Below, piece after piece: positions 10,204 to 21,200 of a stretch of 45,079 nt of DNA (positions are counted from its first letter, which is position 1; each line of letters opens with the position of its first letter). The notes under the pieces are model-generated. The model saw only the letters and a list, made by a program, of their open reading frames with translations. It searched no databases and was not told the origin of the DNA. The translations under genes were made by a program, and so were the position numbers. The stretch comes from Amoebophrya sp. A120 (Eukaryota; Sar; Dinophyceae; Syndiniales; Amoebophryaceae), in assembly GCA_905178155.1 (NCBI GenBank), contig CAJINV010000003.1, forward strand, positions 191,575-236,653, written 5' to 3'.

Positions 10204-13200
10204 ATGATGGCCGGCGGCGCCGTCCAAGAAAAGAAGGCTGGCGACTCAAGAACTACACCCGGAAGAAGTAGCACGGATGATGGTAGTACGGCGCGAAGAG
10301 ATGTTGGTGACCACACGACGAAAAGCAGTAATAAAGCGCGCACCGGCGAGGATCACCACCACCTCGGTGGAACAAATAATGACCCGGAGCTGCAGCAGAG
10401 CGCCGACTACGGCTCCGCCACATCGTCCAGTGCCGTCTCAGGGGAAATACGGATGCCGAGCTACATCACGTCACAACACCGTTCGGGCGCTAGCGACACG
10501 GCGACGGAGTCCTCGAAAAACGCCGCGGAAGTCCCTCCACCACCGCCGTATCAAACAAAAAAAGTTCGTCACGATCACTCATGCGCATTTTTGCAATACA
10601 AAATTGGCTGTCATGCGTAAAAATGCATGACAGCCAAGCTTCATAGGGGATTTCCCTATTATTTCTGCAATACAAGGTAAACTTGTGATGCTAAAAAAAT
10701 TTGTAATGCAAAACCTGCAAGTTAGTGACTGTGACAAACTTTTTTCTTTCCATACGCCGGACGAGCTGTATATCAATCCGGGAGGAGGCCCATCCACTTC
10801 CACAGCGACCGGCGACGAGGCATTTGCAGCAACCGCTGGACGAGGGGGAAATAATTACTACGGCGGTAATACAATTACGACGGCTGATGTCGGTGCTGCC
10901 GCTTCTTCGGCCTTGGAAGATGATTATCAACCGAGAGGACTTGTCCCGGAGGGCGAAACTAGCAGCCTCAACAACCCGCCGCATCCCTCCTCGAGCGAGG
11001 AAAATAATGATGGCGGCGCAACGAGCACCGTGGATATCGAGCCGATTCCCATCGGCGCAGGAGGGGGAAATGCCAGTCTCAACTCCTCCCAGCATCCACC
11101 TCCGGGGGATTTGATGTCCTATTTTCCCAGCACCAGTTCCTCTAACATCACTCCGCCGCCGGGAATGGTCTCCCCGGTGAAATCGCCCGGCAAGCATATA
11201 GTGCCCAGCTTCGGCGGAGCCGGAGGCGCGAAAAAGGGTGCGCCGCTGGGCAAAAAGGGTCCCAGCGTCGACTCGGCACCGAGTAACATCCTCCGAATGC
11301 TGGGAAAAACCGCCTCTGCCGCGTCCACTAACGCGGCGAACAGTGCAGGAGGGGGCCCGCCCGGGAGCAACCCCGGTGGCGGAAAAGGGGGGTTGCCACC
11401 CGGAAACAAAGGTATTGCTACCTGTAGTTTTGTGTGTGAACGTGAAGCATGTTGCTTGCTGTTACCCAACAACTCAAAAATCTATGCAATTTGAAGTTCG
11501 TAACGTGTAACACTCTAGGTGGCGGCGGTTTCTTTGGGGGAATGGGTGTTGGGGCGCAGTCCAAGGATGAAGCAGGAGAGGACGAGAATAAAGTCGAGGA
11601 GGAAGAAGACCCACAAAAGGTCATCGAGGATCTAGAAGCAAAGGACGGCTTCGAGAAGGAAAACGACCTGGTTACATTCTTCAAATACAAGGTAATCAAT
11701 GTTATACCAGTTATACCTGGTGTCGTCCTGTTGCTGTTTCTATTGATGCAGACTCGACATGCTTCTTGTGAGTGAAAACATAGCAGCTGCATCGCAAGCA
11801 ACAAGGAACAGTACCAAAGTCAAGTAGGCCTACTTCATGAACTACGTCGAGCTCGACCTTCTTATCTTGACGCGCAAGTACATCGATTTGATTTTGTGGA
11901 GAGATCTGACCTTACGACCACGACAGGTGGCCGGCGACTACACGTACACGCACTCGTCCATAATTGGCTCCGCGGATCAGCGGATGCCCCGGACGGGGAA
12001 ACTGAACGTGACCAGGCAAGATCACATGACCAAGCTGTTCTGCGCGATCGCGTTCTTCTACCGCCAGAAGCGCCCCTTGACGCTGGTAGAAATGGCGACA
12101 ACGCGGTTCCGCTTCTACGAAGATGTGGACCTCTTCTTACCCCCGGGCTTCGTCGATACCGGCGAAGAAATCAAGGCACTAGAAAGAAGATGGATAGCGC
12201 AACTGCTGAAAATTAGAGGTACTTTGCTGAACTACATAGCAGGTCCTGCTTTTCATGTTCACCTCCGGGTTCGATTTGCAATCCATATCCAAATTTTCGT
12301 TCCAGCAGAGCGACGTAGGGTACAAATAACACGTTACCTCCTGATTGCTGCACCAGTAGAAGACATGTGTACTAGAACAAGTTCAGAGCTACCTCTACAT
12401 TCTGTACTCCAAAAATCACGAGAAATCTATCACCAGGTGCGGTGTTTGGTGCCGTGTGGCGTTCGGATGACGTGCTGGGGATCTGCCAGAATTGCTTGAA
12501 AACCACGGTGCACGTGTTTTCCTCCTCCGGTTTTTCCACGAAGTCGCAGAGCTACAAAGTTTCCCTGCATTTCGTGTGGCCCCACCTGGTTGTGACAAAG
12601 CGGGAGGCCAAGGCCATCCGCGGTGCGACAATCGAGTTTCTTCGGGAGAACACGTCCCCGGAACAGGAGGCGTTGCTCCGCATCTCCTTCCCCGACTACG
12701 TTTACAACCCGGACAGCGAACAGACACCATGGGAGGAAATTTACGACGCCGCACCAATTGAAGGCGCCAGTCTGAAGATGCCCTTCAACGACAAAGGTAT
12801 AGCTTGCTTGAGTTTCATCACTTTCAACTCCTCTCCTCAACGAGCGCATTCTTGGTAGTTTCGTCTTACAACCATGCTTGGAATAGAATCTACTTTGAAT
12901 GAGAATTATATGATGCAGATGTGAGGTTCCATCGAACTACATGTGGTAGAAAAAAATCTCCTACAGGTATAAAACCTAACCGCGACACGAAGCAGAGCGC
13001 GAAGCTGGAGAACCGGCCGAAGCTGCCGGTGGGTACGTTTCTGGTGAACTTGGTGGCCTCGCAGGTGGAGGAATCCACCATGGAACTGCTGTACGGGCCG
13101 GACGATAAGGAGGACCTGAAGTGGTTATCGGACGGAAGCATCCGGCTCGACATGGAAAATCCCCCGCCCGTGGCGAACATCTGGATTTTTGCCTCCAACA

Positions 13201-15136
13201 AGGCGATCAAGCACGACCAGCTGCTTCTGCTGCACAACCTGCAGAACGACCCCAACATCTGCGACGACGACAGCGACATTGAGGAATACCTGCAGATCTG
13301 CTCCACCTCCGCGAGCAGCGGGGGCGGTGCTCCCAGCACCCGGCCGCAGTCCGGCCGGAGCCACTACCTCACCAACGACGATGGTGCCTCCACCGAAGGC
13401 CACCAGCACCATCTTGAGCGGCCCATTTTGGATGTGTACGAAACGGTAAAGAAGGGCCTACTCGGCTCGTGGGTCGACAGCAAGGGCCAGTTTCTGGAGG
13501 TGATTCCCTTCGAGGGGCCGGATTTGCACCGCCTCAACGTCGTAGCCAACGAGGACGGAACCCGGTTCAAAGTGGCGGAAATCGAAATCAGCGAGGACGT
13601 GTTCTCTAGTCCAGTGCCAGTCTATTTTAAACCCATCGACCACCACGGCGCTCCTGCACATGATCCACCGAGCAAAAATTCTGCCAAAAAAATAGATCCA
13701 GCAAAAACTACTACTGCTGGTGCCTCGAGAACCTCGGGAGACAAAGTTTCTTCTGAGGACGACTTTTTGAAGCGGAAAAACACGGAGGGGGCCATGAAAG
13801 AGGACCATAATTATAATTCCGGCTCAGCGGCGGGAAGGTCCTCTCCGAGTTCAACAGCAGCGAAGCAGGAAAACAAGAGCACAAACGATAGTAGTACAAC
13901 AACATCAAAAGGAGCTGCACCAGGCCACGGCCAGCACGACAAAAGCACCGACGACGACTCGGACGACGAGGGCAACACTGTGTTTGTGTGGCAGTACACG
14001 GCGGGGGATCCATTTGGCGTCTGGCACGACGTGGATGCGGACGAGGAGGACGGCGCCGACGCGCTAGCTGACTCGTGGATGTGGCGCAAACCCGCAGTGC
14101 CCATCGTGGAGGAGTGGCCCAGCTTTGGGAGCGAAATATGCGTCGAGGTCGGCGAATCCGTCGAGATCGACGCAAAATTCATGGTGCTTGCGGCAAAAGT
14201 CTACGCAATTGGCCAGGATGAAACGGTACTTATAAAGAAAGTACTTACTACTTGAGTGCTTTTGTTGAGACCGCGTGCAAGTAGGTGTACTGCGTAAATC
14301 TGAACCTAGTTTCTGTAGAAGACAGAGAAAGATGTTTTATGACTACGCGTCTTGTACCCCTAGAAGTTGTTCTTCGTATAGTTTGGGAGGAGAATGTGAA
14401 TGCCATCGCTTTTTCAACACTTGAATAAATGTCGTTTACTTAACTATGTTGTTTGATTCTCAGACGTCGAAGCTGCTGACCGAGCTGGTGTGGCGTGGCT
14501 GCGTGATTTTCAGTGCGGAAGATTTTGACGAAGGTGTGGTCGGTGGCAGCGTGAACGTCGCTATGGCCAGCATCGGGTCCGCGGCCGTGGGTCTCCGCGC
14601 TGTTCTGGACCTGCAGGCGTTCATCCCGGGCGACAAAGTTTCCGCCCTAACGGTGCTAGCAAACAACCCGGCCACGGAACAAGCGTTTAACGGAGTGGTA
14701 CGCTTATATAGCAGTTCTTCGTTGTTTCCTGTTGTCATCGTAGTGGTACACTGTATGCGTTAACAAGAATGATCAAACCATAGAGCAGCATATGCGGTGG
14801 GCTGCAACAGCATGGGAGCAGCTACACAGTGGAGCCGAGGGTAAATGTCTATAGTAGTTTTTTTTTCCAACTACACATCAGATAAGCAAGCCCTACCTCT
14901 CTCCTTTGGTTGAAGTGCTTGGCAACTACAAGCAAGATTTGCTGGAAGGCGATCACTACCCGGAAATGCGAGACCTTGCGGTCACAAAAGTGGAGGCCGG
15001 GCAGAACAAGGCCTCCAAGTTTGCGAAGGAAATTCGGAACGCAGTCCTGCGCGGCGACGATATTACCGCCTGCATTGGCGATTTCGAACTGTTCGACGCA
15101 GTCATGGAAGGCTACCGCCGAGCGGCTGGTGGATAA
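10204..15136 (+). CDS. Archaeo-eukaryotic primase (AEP/PrimPol-like) domain protein, 8 exons, 1189 aa
   Basis: Exons: 10204-10548, 10760-11411, 11519-11691, 11927-12218, 12437-12796, 12967-14225, 14464-14697, 14882-15136. All phases close. Introns 2-7 are GT-AG; intron 1 (10549-10759) is an introner with no GT-AG. Residues 1 to about 390 are low complexity (Ser, Gly, Pro, Asn), then an acidic stretch. From about 391 the pattern is that of AEP-superfamily primases: motif I RFYEDVDLF with D456xD458, motif II KVSLHFVW with S530xH532, motif III D591 in YDAAPIEGASLKMPFNDK, then KLENRPKLPVGTF. AEPs synthesise RNA or DNA primers or act in translesion priming (PrimPol). A Ser/Thr/Asp-rich linker (about 770-870) follows, then a Trp-rich block (VWQYTAGDPFGVWHDVD) and a helical C-terminus I do not recognise. 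The AEP call rests on motif spacing by eye. The N-terminal exons could conceivably belong to a separate gene. Confidence 0.68.
10549..10754. mobile_element. Introner F (TIR family 3), intron 1 of the primase-like gene
   Basis: A 206-bp element with TIRs that start TATCAAACAAAAAAAGTT on the left and, read inward from the right, TATGGAAAGAAAAAAGTTTG, followed by GTCAC in both. CGCCG is duplicated at 10544-10548 and 10755-10759. Removing element plus one CGCCG joins CCG CCG to GAC GAG and keeps the frame (PPPPPDELYINPGGG). A GT exists one base left (GTATCA), but no in-frame AG acceptor goes with it. Near 10606-10640 a 13-bp hairpin TTGGCTGTCATGC/GCATGACAGCCAA lies inside the element. Confidence 0.85.
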
Positions 15137-16578
15137 GCCGCAGCGGCTTGTGTAAGTACTTATTTACTCCAGCGGCCGATAATACCGGGATTACGGTTGG
15201 TTTATTTGAATAAAAGTATTTTCTGATTGACGTCCAGGTTCAGGTTCACCGTCCGCTACTGTAGCGAGTAGTCCACGAAAGAAGTGATGTGGCCTATTAC
15301 AAGAAACTAACATCCAATGCAGGTGAGTCTGATTAGTTACTCACCCCTCCAGCGATTCTGATTTTGAATAGGACCAGTTTTTTCCGAGAATACAGCATGC
15401 AACTGTGATGTGAGCAGTTTTGATGTCATATAAGTTAGTTGTATAAAGCACACCGACGTTCCGAAAAAACTGTAAATTTTTTGTCAAAGTGAAAGTAAGA
15501 CTAGGAGGGCACCCTGCCTCTACCACACACGGTGTTCGGCCGCGTCACTTAATCTTTTTTATCCATAGACTACATATAAGGAATTATGCGAGGTTCTCCG
15601 TCTTTTTCTTCGGCTTTATCTACATTAGAGCTCAAGCAGCTCCTGTCCGACTGGTGAACGCTGCTGTGCCTTATCAGGAATAACGCAGTAGCTCCCCCCG
15701 CACCTTCTAGGCTGGCCTGTTGTTCTTTGTGCTGGCTACGTGCCTGCGCCGGCAACACTTCTTGTTTTCATCTCTATTGATTTAATTTCAAACGTAACAG
15801 CATATACTTGAATTTTCATCTGTGTGTAGACAATTTTTGGAACTACTCACTATCATAAAGTAGGTCTTCTTTTTTCCGTCCCTAACCCTGAGCTCCATGA
15901 TTGTGATTTCAGCTTTTCCTTCGAGTCCTGCCCAAGAATCGGAAGAGAAGTACAACGAAAGCGACAAAGTGCGACACGATGAATTGAAGCGAAGCGATCA
16001 AGTATGCCACAACGAAAATGTGGTAAAAACGAGCGCGAATATCGTTCACTGTGTTTTGGGTACTTACGCGGGAGGAAACGGCAATAGAAAATCATTTGGC
16101 TCGCAAAAATAGACCCGTGCCCGATCGAAATCGTACCCACATATAGTATGTGTATGAAATGTAAGAACCACAACAACGCTTGTTGAAAACAACTTGCCGG
16201 CTTCTTAAGACCAATTTGAGGAAGCAGAATTGAAATAAGTCTAGACAACAGAAGATGCTGAACTACTCACACGGTAAGTACTTACACGGTAAGTAAAACT
16301 TGCGAATCAAAGACGGCGAAGGTAGAAAAAAATGTTTTGTGGCCACTATTCTGCCGATGAACCCAAAGATCCTTCACAAAAATACGGATGCTGGAACGTA
16401 AAAAGTTACGTCGATCTTTGACTAAATCGACGCCACATCAGCTGACATGTTTCCATCAGGCTTGCGGTAAAGTAGAGGCGTAGACGAGATTGACTTAGAC
16501 CAAGCTTCCACTTGTAGTAGCCCGTGTGAACTGTGATTTTGCGATCTTCCACTAGACGATCCGCTTTTAGAAGGCAAG
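15137..16578. other. Intergenic, no supported gene
   Basis: About 1.4 kb. Several splice-like strings occur (GTAAGTACTT at about 15151; GTAAGTACTTAC near 16274), so untranslated exons are possible. Coding frames are short and show no domain. Confidence 0.5.
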
Positions 16579-17277
16579 ATGGGCCGACGCGGACGCGACA
16601 GTAGCAGTGAGCAGTCCGCGAGCCAGAGTCGCTCGCGGTCCAACCGGAGGACGAACAACCGGCGCTCGCGGTCCAGGGGTGGTAACAACGGAGACCGTGA
16701 CCGCTACTATGACGCCCGAGAACAACAGGAGGAGAAGTCTTCCTCGAAGCATACCAGCAAGTACAATGGCAACGGCGGTTCCAAGCGCTCGAACTACGAC
16801 CAGGATCGGGACGACAATAAATACAACAGCAAGCGGGCTGCGGCCGCTCCGTCGGACCGCGAGCGCGAACAGGACCGGCGGGTTCATCCACGGGGCCGGT
16901 CGCGCGACCGAGGCGGCGGTGGTCCTCGCGATCAACAACCTTCGAGCGACAGCGAGGTCGTTGAGAAGAAACCGAAGAAGAACAAGGACCGCGGCGATCG
17001 CGACGAACAAAAGGCCGAGGCCGCTCGGAAAGCCAAGGAGGCGGCGGAGGAAAAGAAGAAACAGCAGGAGAAGGAGGAGCGGCGGCGGGAGCGCAAAAAG
17101 CAACAATCTGAGATGGAAGCGATGCAGAAGATGATGGGCTTCTCGGGATTCGGCACCAGCAAGGGCGAAGATCACACCACGTCCGAGGCCTCCGGGGTGA
17201 AGAAGCAGACAAACCGCTCGTACCGACAGTACATGAACCGGCGTGGGGCAGATCAGCCCCTCAAGTATCAGCACTAG
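16579..17277 (+). CDS. SNRNP27: U4/U6.U5 tri-snRNP 27-kDa protein (SNRNP27), single exon, 232 aa
   Basis: The start ATG (aagATGGGC) opens an RS/RD-rich N-terminus (SSEQSASQSRSRSNRR and many Arg-Asp/Arg-Ser pairs), then a Lys/Glu coiled region (about 135-185). The diagnostic C-terminus reads MMGFSGFGTSKG ... KKQTNRSYRQYMNRRG, matching the conserved end of SNRNP27 (GF..FDSTKGK ... RKYRQYMNRKGGFNRPLD). The family is a tri-snRNP component; its C-terminus influences 5' splice-site positioning in C. elegans. Here the last residues (ADQPLKYQH) differ from the usual GGFNRPLDFIA, and the Asp in the FD motif is Gly. No intron. It lies upstream of eIF5B; another spliceosomal gene (CD2BP2-like) is about 6.6 kb downstream. 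Confidence 0.93.
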   Translation: MGRRGRDSSSEQSASQSRSRSNRRTNNRRSRSRGGNNGDRDRYYDAREQQEEKSSSKHTSKYNGNGGSKRSNYDQDRDDNKYNSKRAAAAPSDREREQDRRVHPRGRSRDRGGGGPRDQQPSSDSEVVEKKPKKNKDRGDRDEQKAEAARKAKEAAEEKKKQQEKEERRRERKKQQSEMEAMQKMMGFSGFGTSKGEDHTTSEASGVKKQTNRSYRQYMNRRGADQPLKYQH

Positions 17278-18248
17278 TCATTTGGCGACGTGAATGAAAA
17301 AACGGATGTTGGTCATGCGTCGTGGTGCAGAACCAAAATAGTTGTACTGCGCCCACCCACCATCTGTATTTGCTTTGCACGGCTATCTTGTCGTGATAGC
17401 CATGCCGTTCCGCTCTCTGGCGTCCTTCTTCTGCGTACAGAACGGGCAATGCAATGATCGCAAAACGACCCCCGCCTCTCTGAGAGTAACTAGAAGTACA
17501 GAGTAGCGAACTTTGAAACAAGGAGCAATACGACTACACCGACGAGAAACTCTCGCGAAGAAGTCGTTTTCAAGGAAAGGTGCCCCCATTTTTACGTATC
17601 TATCTGTACATCTGTGCGACCCTATCACGACCACAAGTCATGCAGGACAAGGTTTCTGTGTTCAGCTTCAGCGAAATGAAAGAGAAGACACAATGGAATA
17701 AATCAATGTGATCCGCTTTAACATGGTGCGCACTTCTTGCAAAGAGGAACAGGTTCCGTTTGATGATGAAAAGTGTAACAAGAAAATGGAAGATCAGAAA
17801 GAATCTCAAGGAAGATGCAACGACCAGGATATTTTTTGTAAGTGATGCGGCTGAATCCACAACAAGCATTTGCGTAGCGAGAGAAAAGATCTTGACAATT
17901 ACCCAATGATATGAGATCTGTTTTCCGTTTCGCTTCTTTCATTCAAGGACACTGGTGCCCATTCTTCCACGTATGACAGCATTTTGCACCTCTGGTGCTT
18001 ATTTGAGGCATCTAGTCTCCGCGACGGATCTTCGTGTTGTGGTTTACCTGAACCAGACTGCAAGGGAATTGCCTTGTTTCCCGACCATTTATTGGATTAC
18101 TAGGTTCTTGTGTTGAAGCGAGTCGAGACCGACATATACGAAACGCGCCGTTTCAGATGAACTACTATGATTATTTACTAAACCCTCGTTCTCCACCTCG
18201 TACAAAAATACGTTCGCCTGCAATTGTTGAATCGGCGACTCAGTGAAA
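17278..18248. other. Intergenic, no supported gene
   Basis: Mixed composition with short frames on both strands and no domain. It presumably holds the SNRNP27 3' UTR and the eIF5B promoter. Confidence 0.5.
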
Positions 18249-21200
18249 ATGGCACCAAAAAAGAAGAACGCAAACAAGAAGAACACCGGGAATTCCGGTG
18301 GCGGCGACGACACGACTGCGGGATCGCCCGCGGGCGAAGTTCCGGACTTGAGCAATGTGGAGAACATCGTGGTTGGGTTGATCCAATCCGTCGAGAAGGT
18401 ACCGAACGGAACCCTGCTGAAGGTGCTGGTGGAGGTGCCAGATCGGGATGACGAGGTCTTCATCATTACCAACGCAAAGGTCGAAGAGGGCCAGAAGGTC
18501 GTCACAGCCATCGCACCCGTGCCGCTGCCAAATGGAGTGCAGGTAGCAGGATGAAATCCATTTTTCTATTGCACTCTTCTGTATTCCGCGCACGTTCACG
18601 TTGTGCAAAATTTTGTTTATGCAGGGGAAGAAGGTTTCGCTGTGAAAAGCCGATTACAGTACATGCAGTACATCATACACAAAAATAAAATGCAGGTGGA
18701 AGTTGCGACCATCGGGGGCTTTGACAGCGAGGGCATGTTCTGCGGGCCCCGAGAGCTGCTGTGGCCAACGACCGCGTTCCGGGCGGACCTTCCCGTCACG
18801 CTGCCGCAAGCGGAAATCGGCCCGGTGCCGAGCTACGAGGAGTGCCTGACACTGAAAAACAAACCCAAAGAGGAGAACGCGAAGAAGAAAAAGGGCAAGA
18901 AAGGCGCGGCCGGAGGCAACGACGAAGAAGATGACTTCGAGGCGGCGTTGAAAGCATTCGGGGTAGTGGAAGAGAGCAAAAGCTCCGGCTCCAAGGCAAA
19001 GAAGAAGGCCGCACCTCCTCCCGCGGCTAGTACAACACCGGAGAAGGCCAGTAGCAGCACAAAACCAGCAGCGGAGCAAGTACCCGCGGCTTCGGACGAC
19101 GCGGATGAGGACGGTGACGACGCAGCTGGCGACGAGGGCCTGACCGCGAAGCAGATCGCGAACCGCAAGAAAAAGGAGGCGAAAAAGCGCAAGGAGCAGG
19201 AAGCGAAGCTCAAGGCGCAGCAGGAGGAGGAAAATAAAAAGGAGGACGACAGCCCAGGCAAGGACGCGGGCGGTAAAAAGAAAAAGGGCGGCGCCGTCGG
19301 TAAGCTGCTCGCGGCGAAATTGGCAGAGCAGCAGGCGTTGGAGGAAGAGCGACAGCAAAAGTTGAAGGAGCTGCAGATACAAGAGGAGGCGGAGGAGAAA
19401 CGACTCGAGGAGGAGGAAAAACAAAAAGCCGAAAAAGAAAGGAAAAAGAAGGAAGAAAAGGCCAAGAAGATTGAAGAGCAGAAGCGGTTAGGCACGTACT
19501 TAACCGCCGCGCAGAAAAAGCAGCAGCAGGAGGCGCAGCGCGCGCGGGAAGCGCTCGGCCTGGACACGCACGTCGTGAGTAGCGCCCCGAAGGGCCCCGA
19601 GCTGATCGAAGTGGCACTCACGCAGCCGCTGAAGGACTTTTTCAAGAAGAAGTTGCAGTTCAAGAAGAAGGAGTGGGTGGTAGAGGCCCCGCTCCCCGCG
19701 GAGATCGAAGGTGCTGATGTGAAAAAGGGGGACGCGCTGTTTAAGATCAAGACCGACGAGGGCGCGAAGATCACGGACAAAAAGTTCGGGCTCGGGATGT
19801 ACCCCGTGGACGGCAGCTGCATCTTGGTCTTCAAGCGCGTACAGAAGGTGAACCAGCTGACGCTCTTCAACGAGGGGGCAAAGAAGAAAAAGGCAGCGGA
19901 GCAAAAGGAAGATTTAGTCGTAGAAGACGTGGACGAGACCACGACCACGACCGGGAAAAACACGAAAAATACGAGCAGCAGCCCCTCCTCCCCGTCGCGG
20001 TCACCGAAAAAGACGCCGCTCAAGGAAGAGGAACCGGCGCAGGAAGAGTCGGAAGACGACTGGGAAAAAGAGTTCGACGAAGAGGAAAAGAAGTCCAGTG
20101 AGGAGGTCGACAAGACGGACACGGCAGCCACCGCAGGAGACGCGAAAAAGAAAGCCGGTGACGGTAGTACAACTAAAAAAGACGAAAACGACGACACTGC
20201 ATCGGAGAAGGATTCGGACTCCGATGACGATTCCGACTCGGATAGCTCCTCGGAGGACGAGTATCTCGGCCTGCGGTCGCCGATCGTCTGTATCATGGGG
20301 CACGTCGATACGGGAAAAACGAAACTGCTCGACAAGATCCGCCGCACCAACGTGCAGGACGGCGAGGCGGGCGGCATCACGCAGCAGATTGGCGCGACGT
20401 TTTTCCCGGAGGCCTCGCTGCAGGAGCAGCTGGTCAAGGTGGACAAGGAGATGGAGCTCGACCTTCCCGGTCTGCTCATCATCGACACACCGGGGCACGA
20501 ATCCTTCAACAACCTGCGAAAACGCGGATCCTCCCTGGCCGACCTGGCGATCCTGGTCGTGGACATCATGCACGGCCTCGAACCGCAAACACTCGAATCC
20601 CTGGAAATGTTGAAGCAGCGCAAGTACTCACTTTTCTGAATAGAGTACACACGACACGAGCACGACACACGACACGCACTACCGAGTTGTAGCGTGGTGA
20701 AGTCCTTCTTGTTTCGGATGAGTATAAAAATATGTTATCAGCATGATGCAACTGACTATCAATCTTTCCACAGGTGCAACTTTATCATTGCGTTGAACAA
20801 AGTGGATCGCTGCTACGATTGGGACAGCAAATCTTATGTGGCTTTCAAGGACAGCTTTGAAAAGCAGAAGGAGCACACAAAATCCGAGTTTTGGGACAGG
20901 TACTTAAGTACTATTGCCACGAAATGTAGTAAAGCTACGAAATTTTCTTTTTCTCTGTAGTCTTTACTTGCTGCCAACCTGATAAAGAATGGATGTTGCA
21001 GCGCACGACAAGGCATATTGAACAGGCTTTTTTATTCGACCGTAGTTCATCTGTCAAAGTGTACTACTATTATCGGACACAACGCCCGAATCGAATGAAA
21101 TCGAGGGCGGCGCAAAGCTTCTTTTACTCTTCCATCGCACAAACCTCCAGGTTCGGCAAAATTCAAACGTCCCTCGCGGAGAAGGGGTTGAATACCTACC

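Noticed and set aside
12430-12849. Minus-strand frames opposite the primase exon
   Set aside because: They are shadows of an exon whose + strand translation carries AEP motifs and consistent splice phases.
18833-20668. 611-codon minus-strand open frame opposite eIF5B
   Set aside because: It is antisense to a Lys/Glu-rich coding exon; the Ser/Phe-rich translation is what that exon gives in reverse, and no domain is present.
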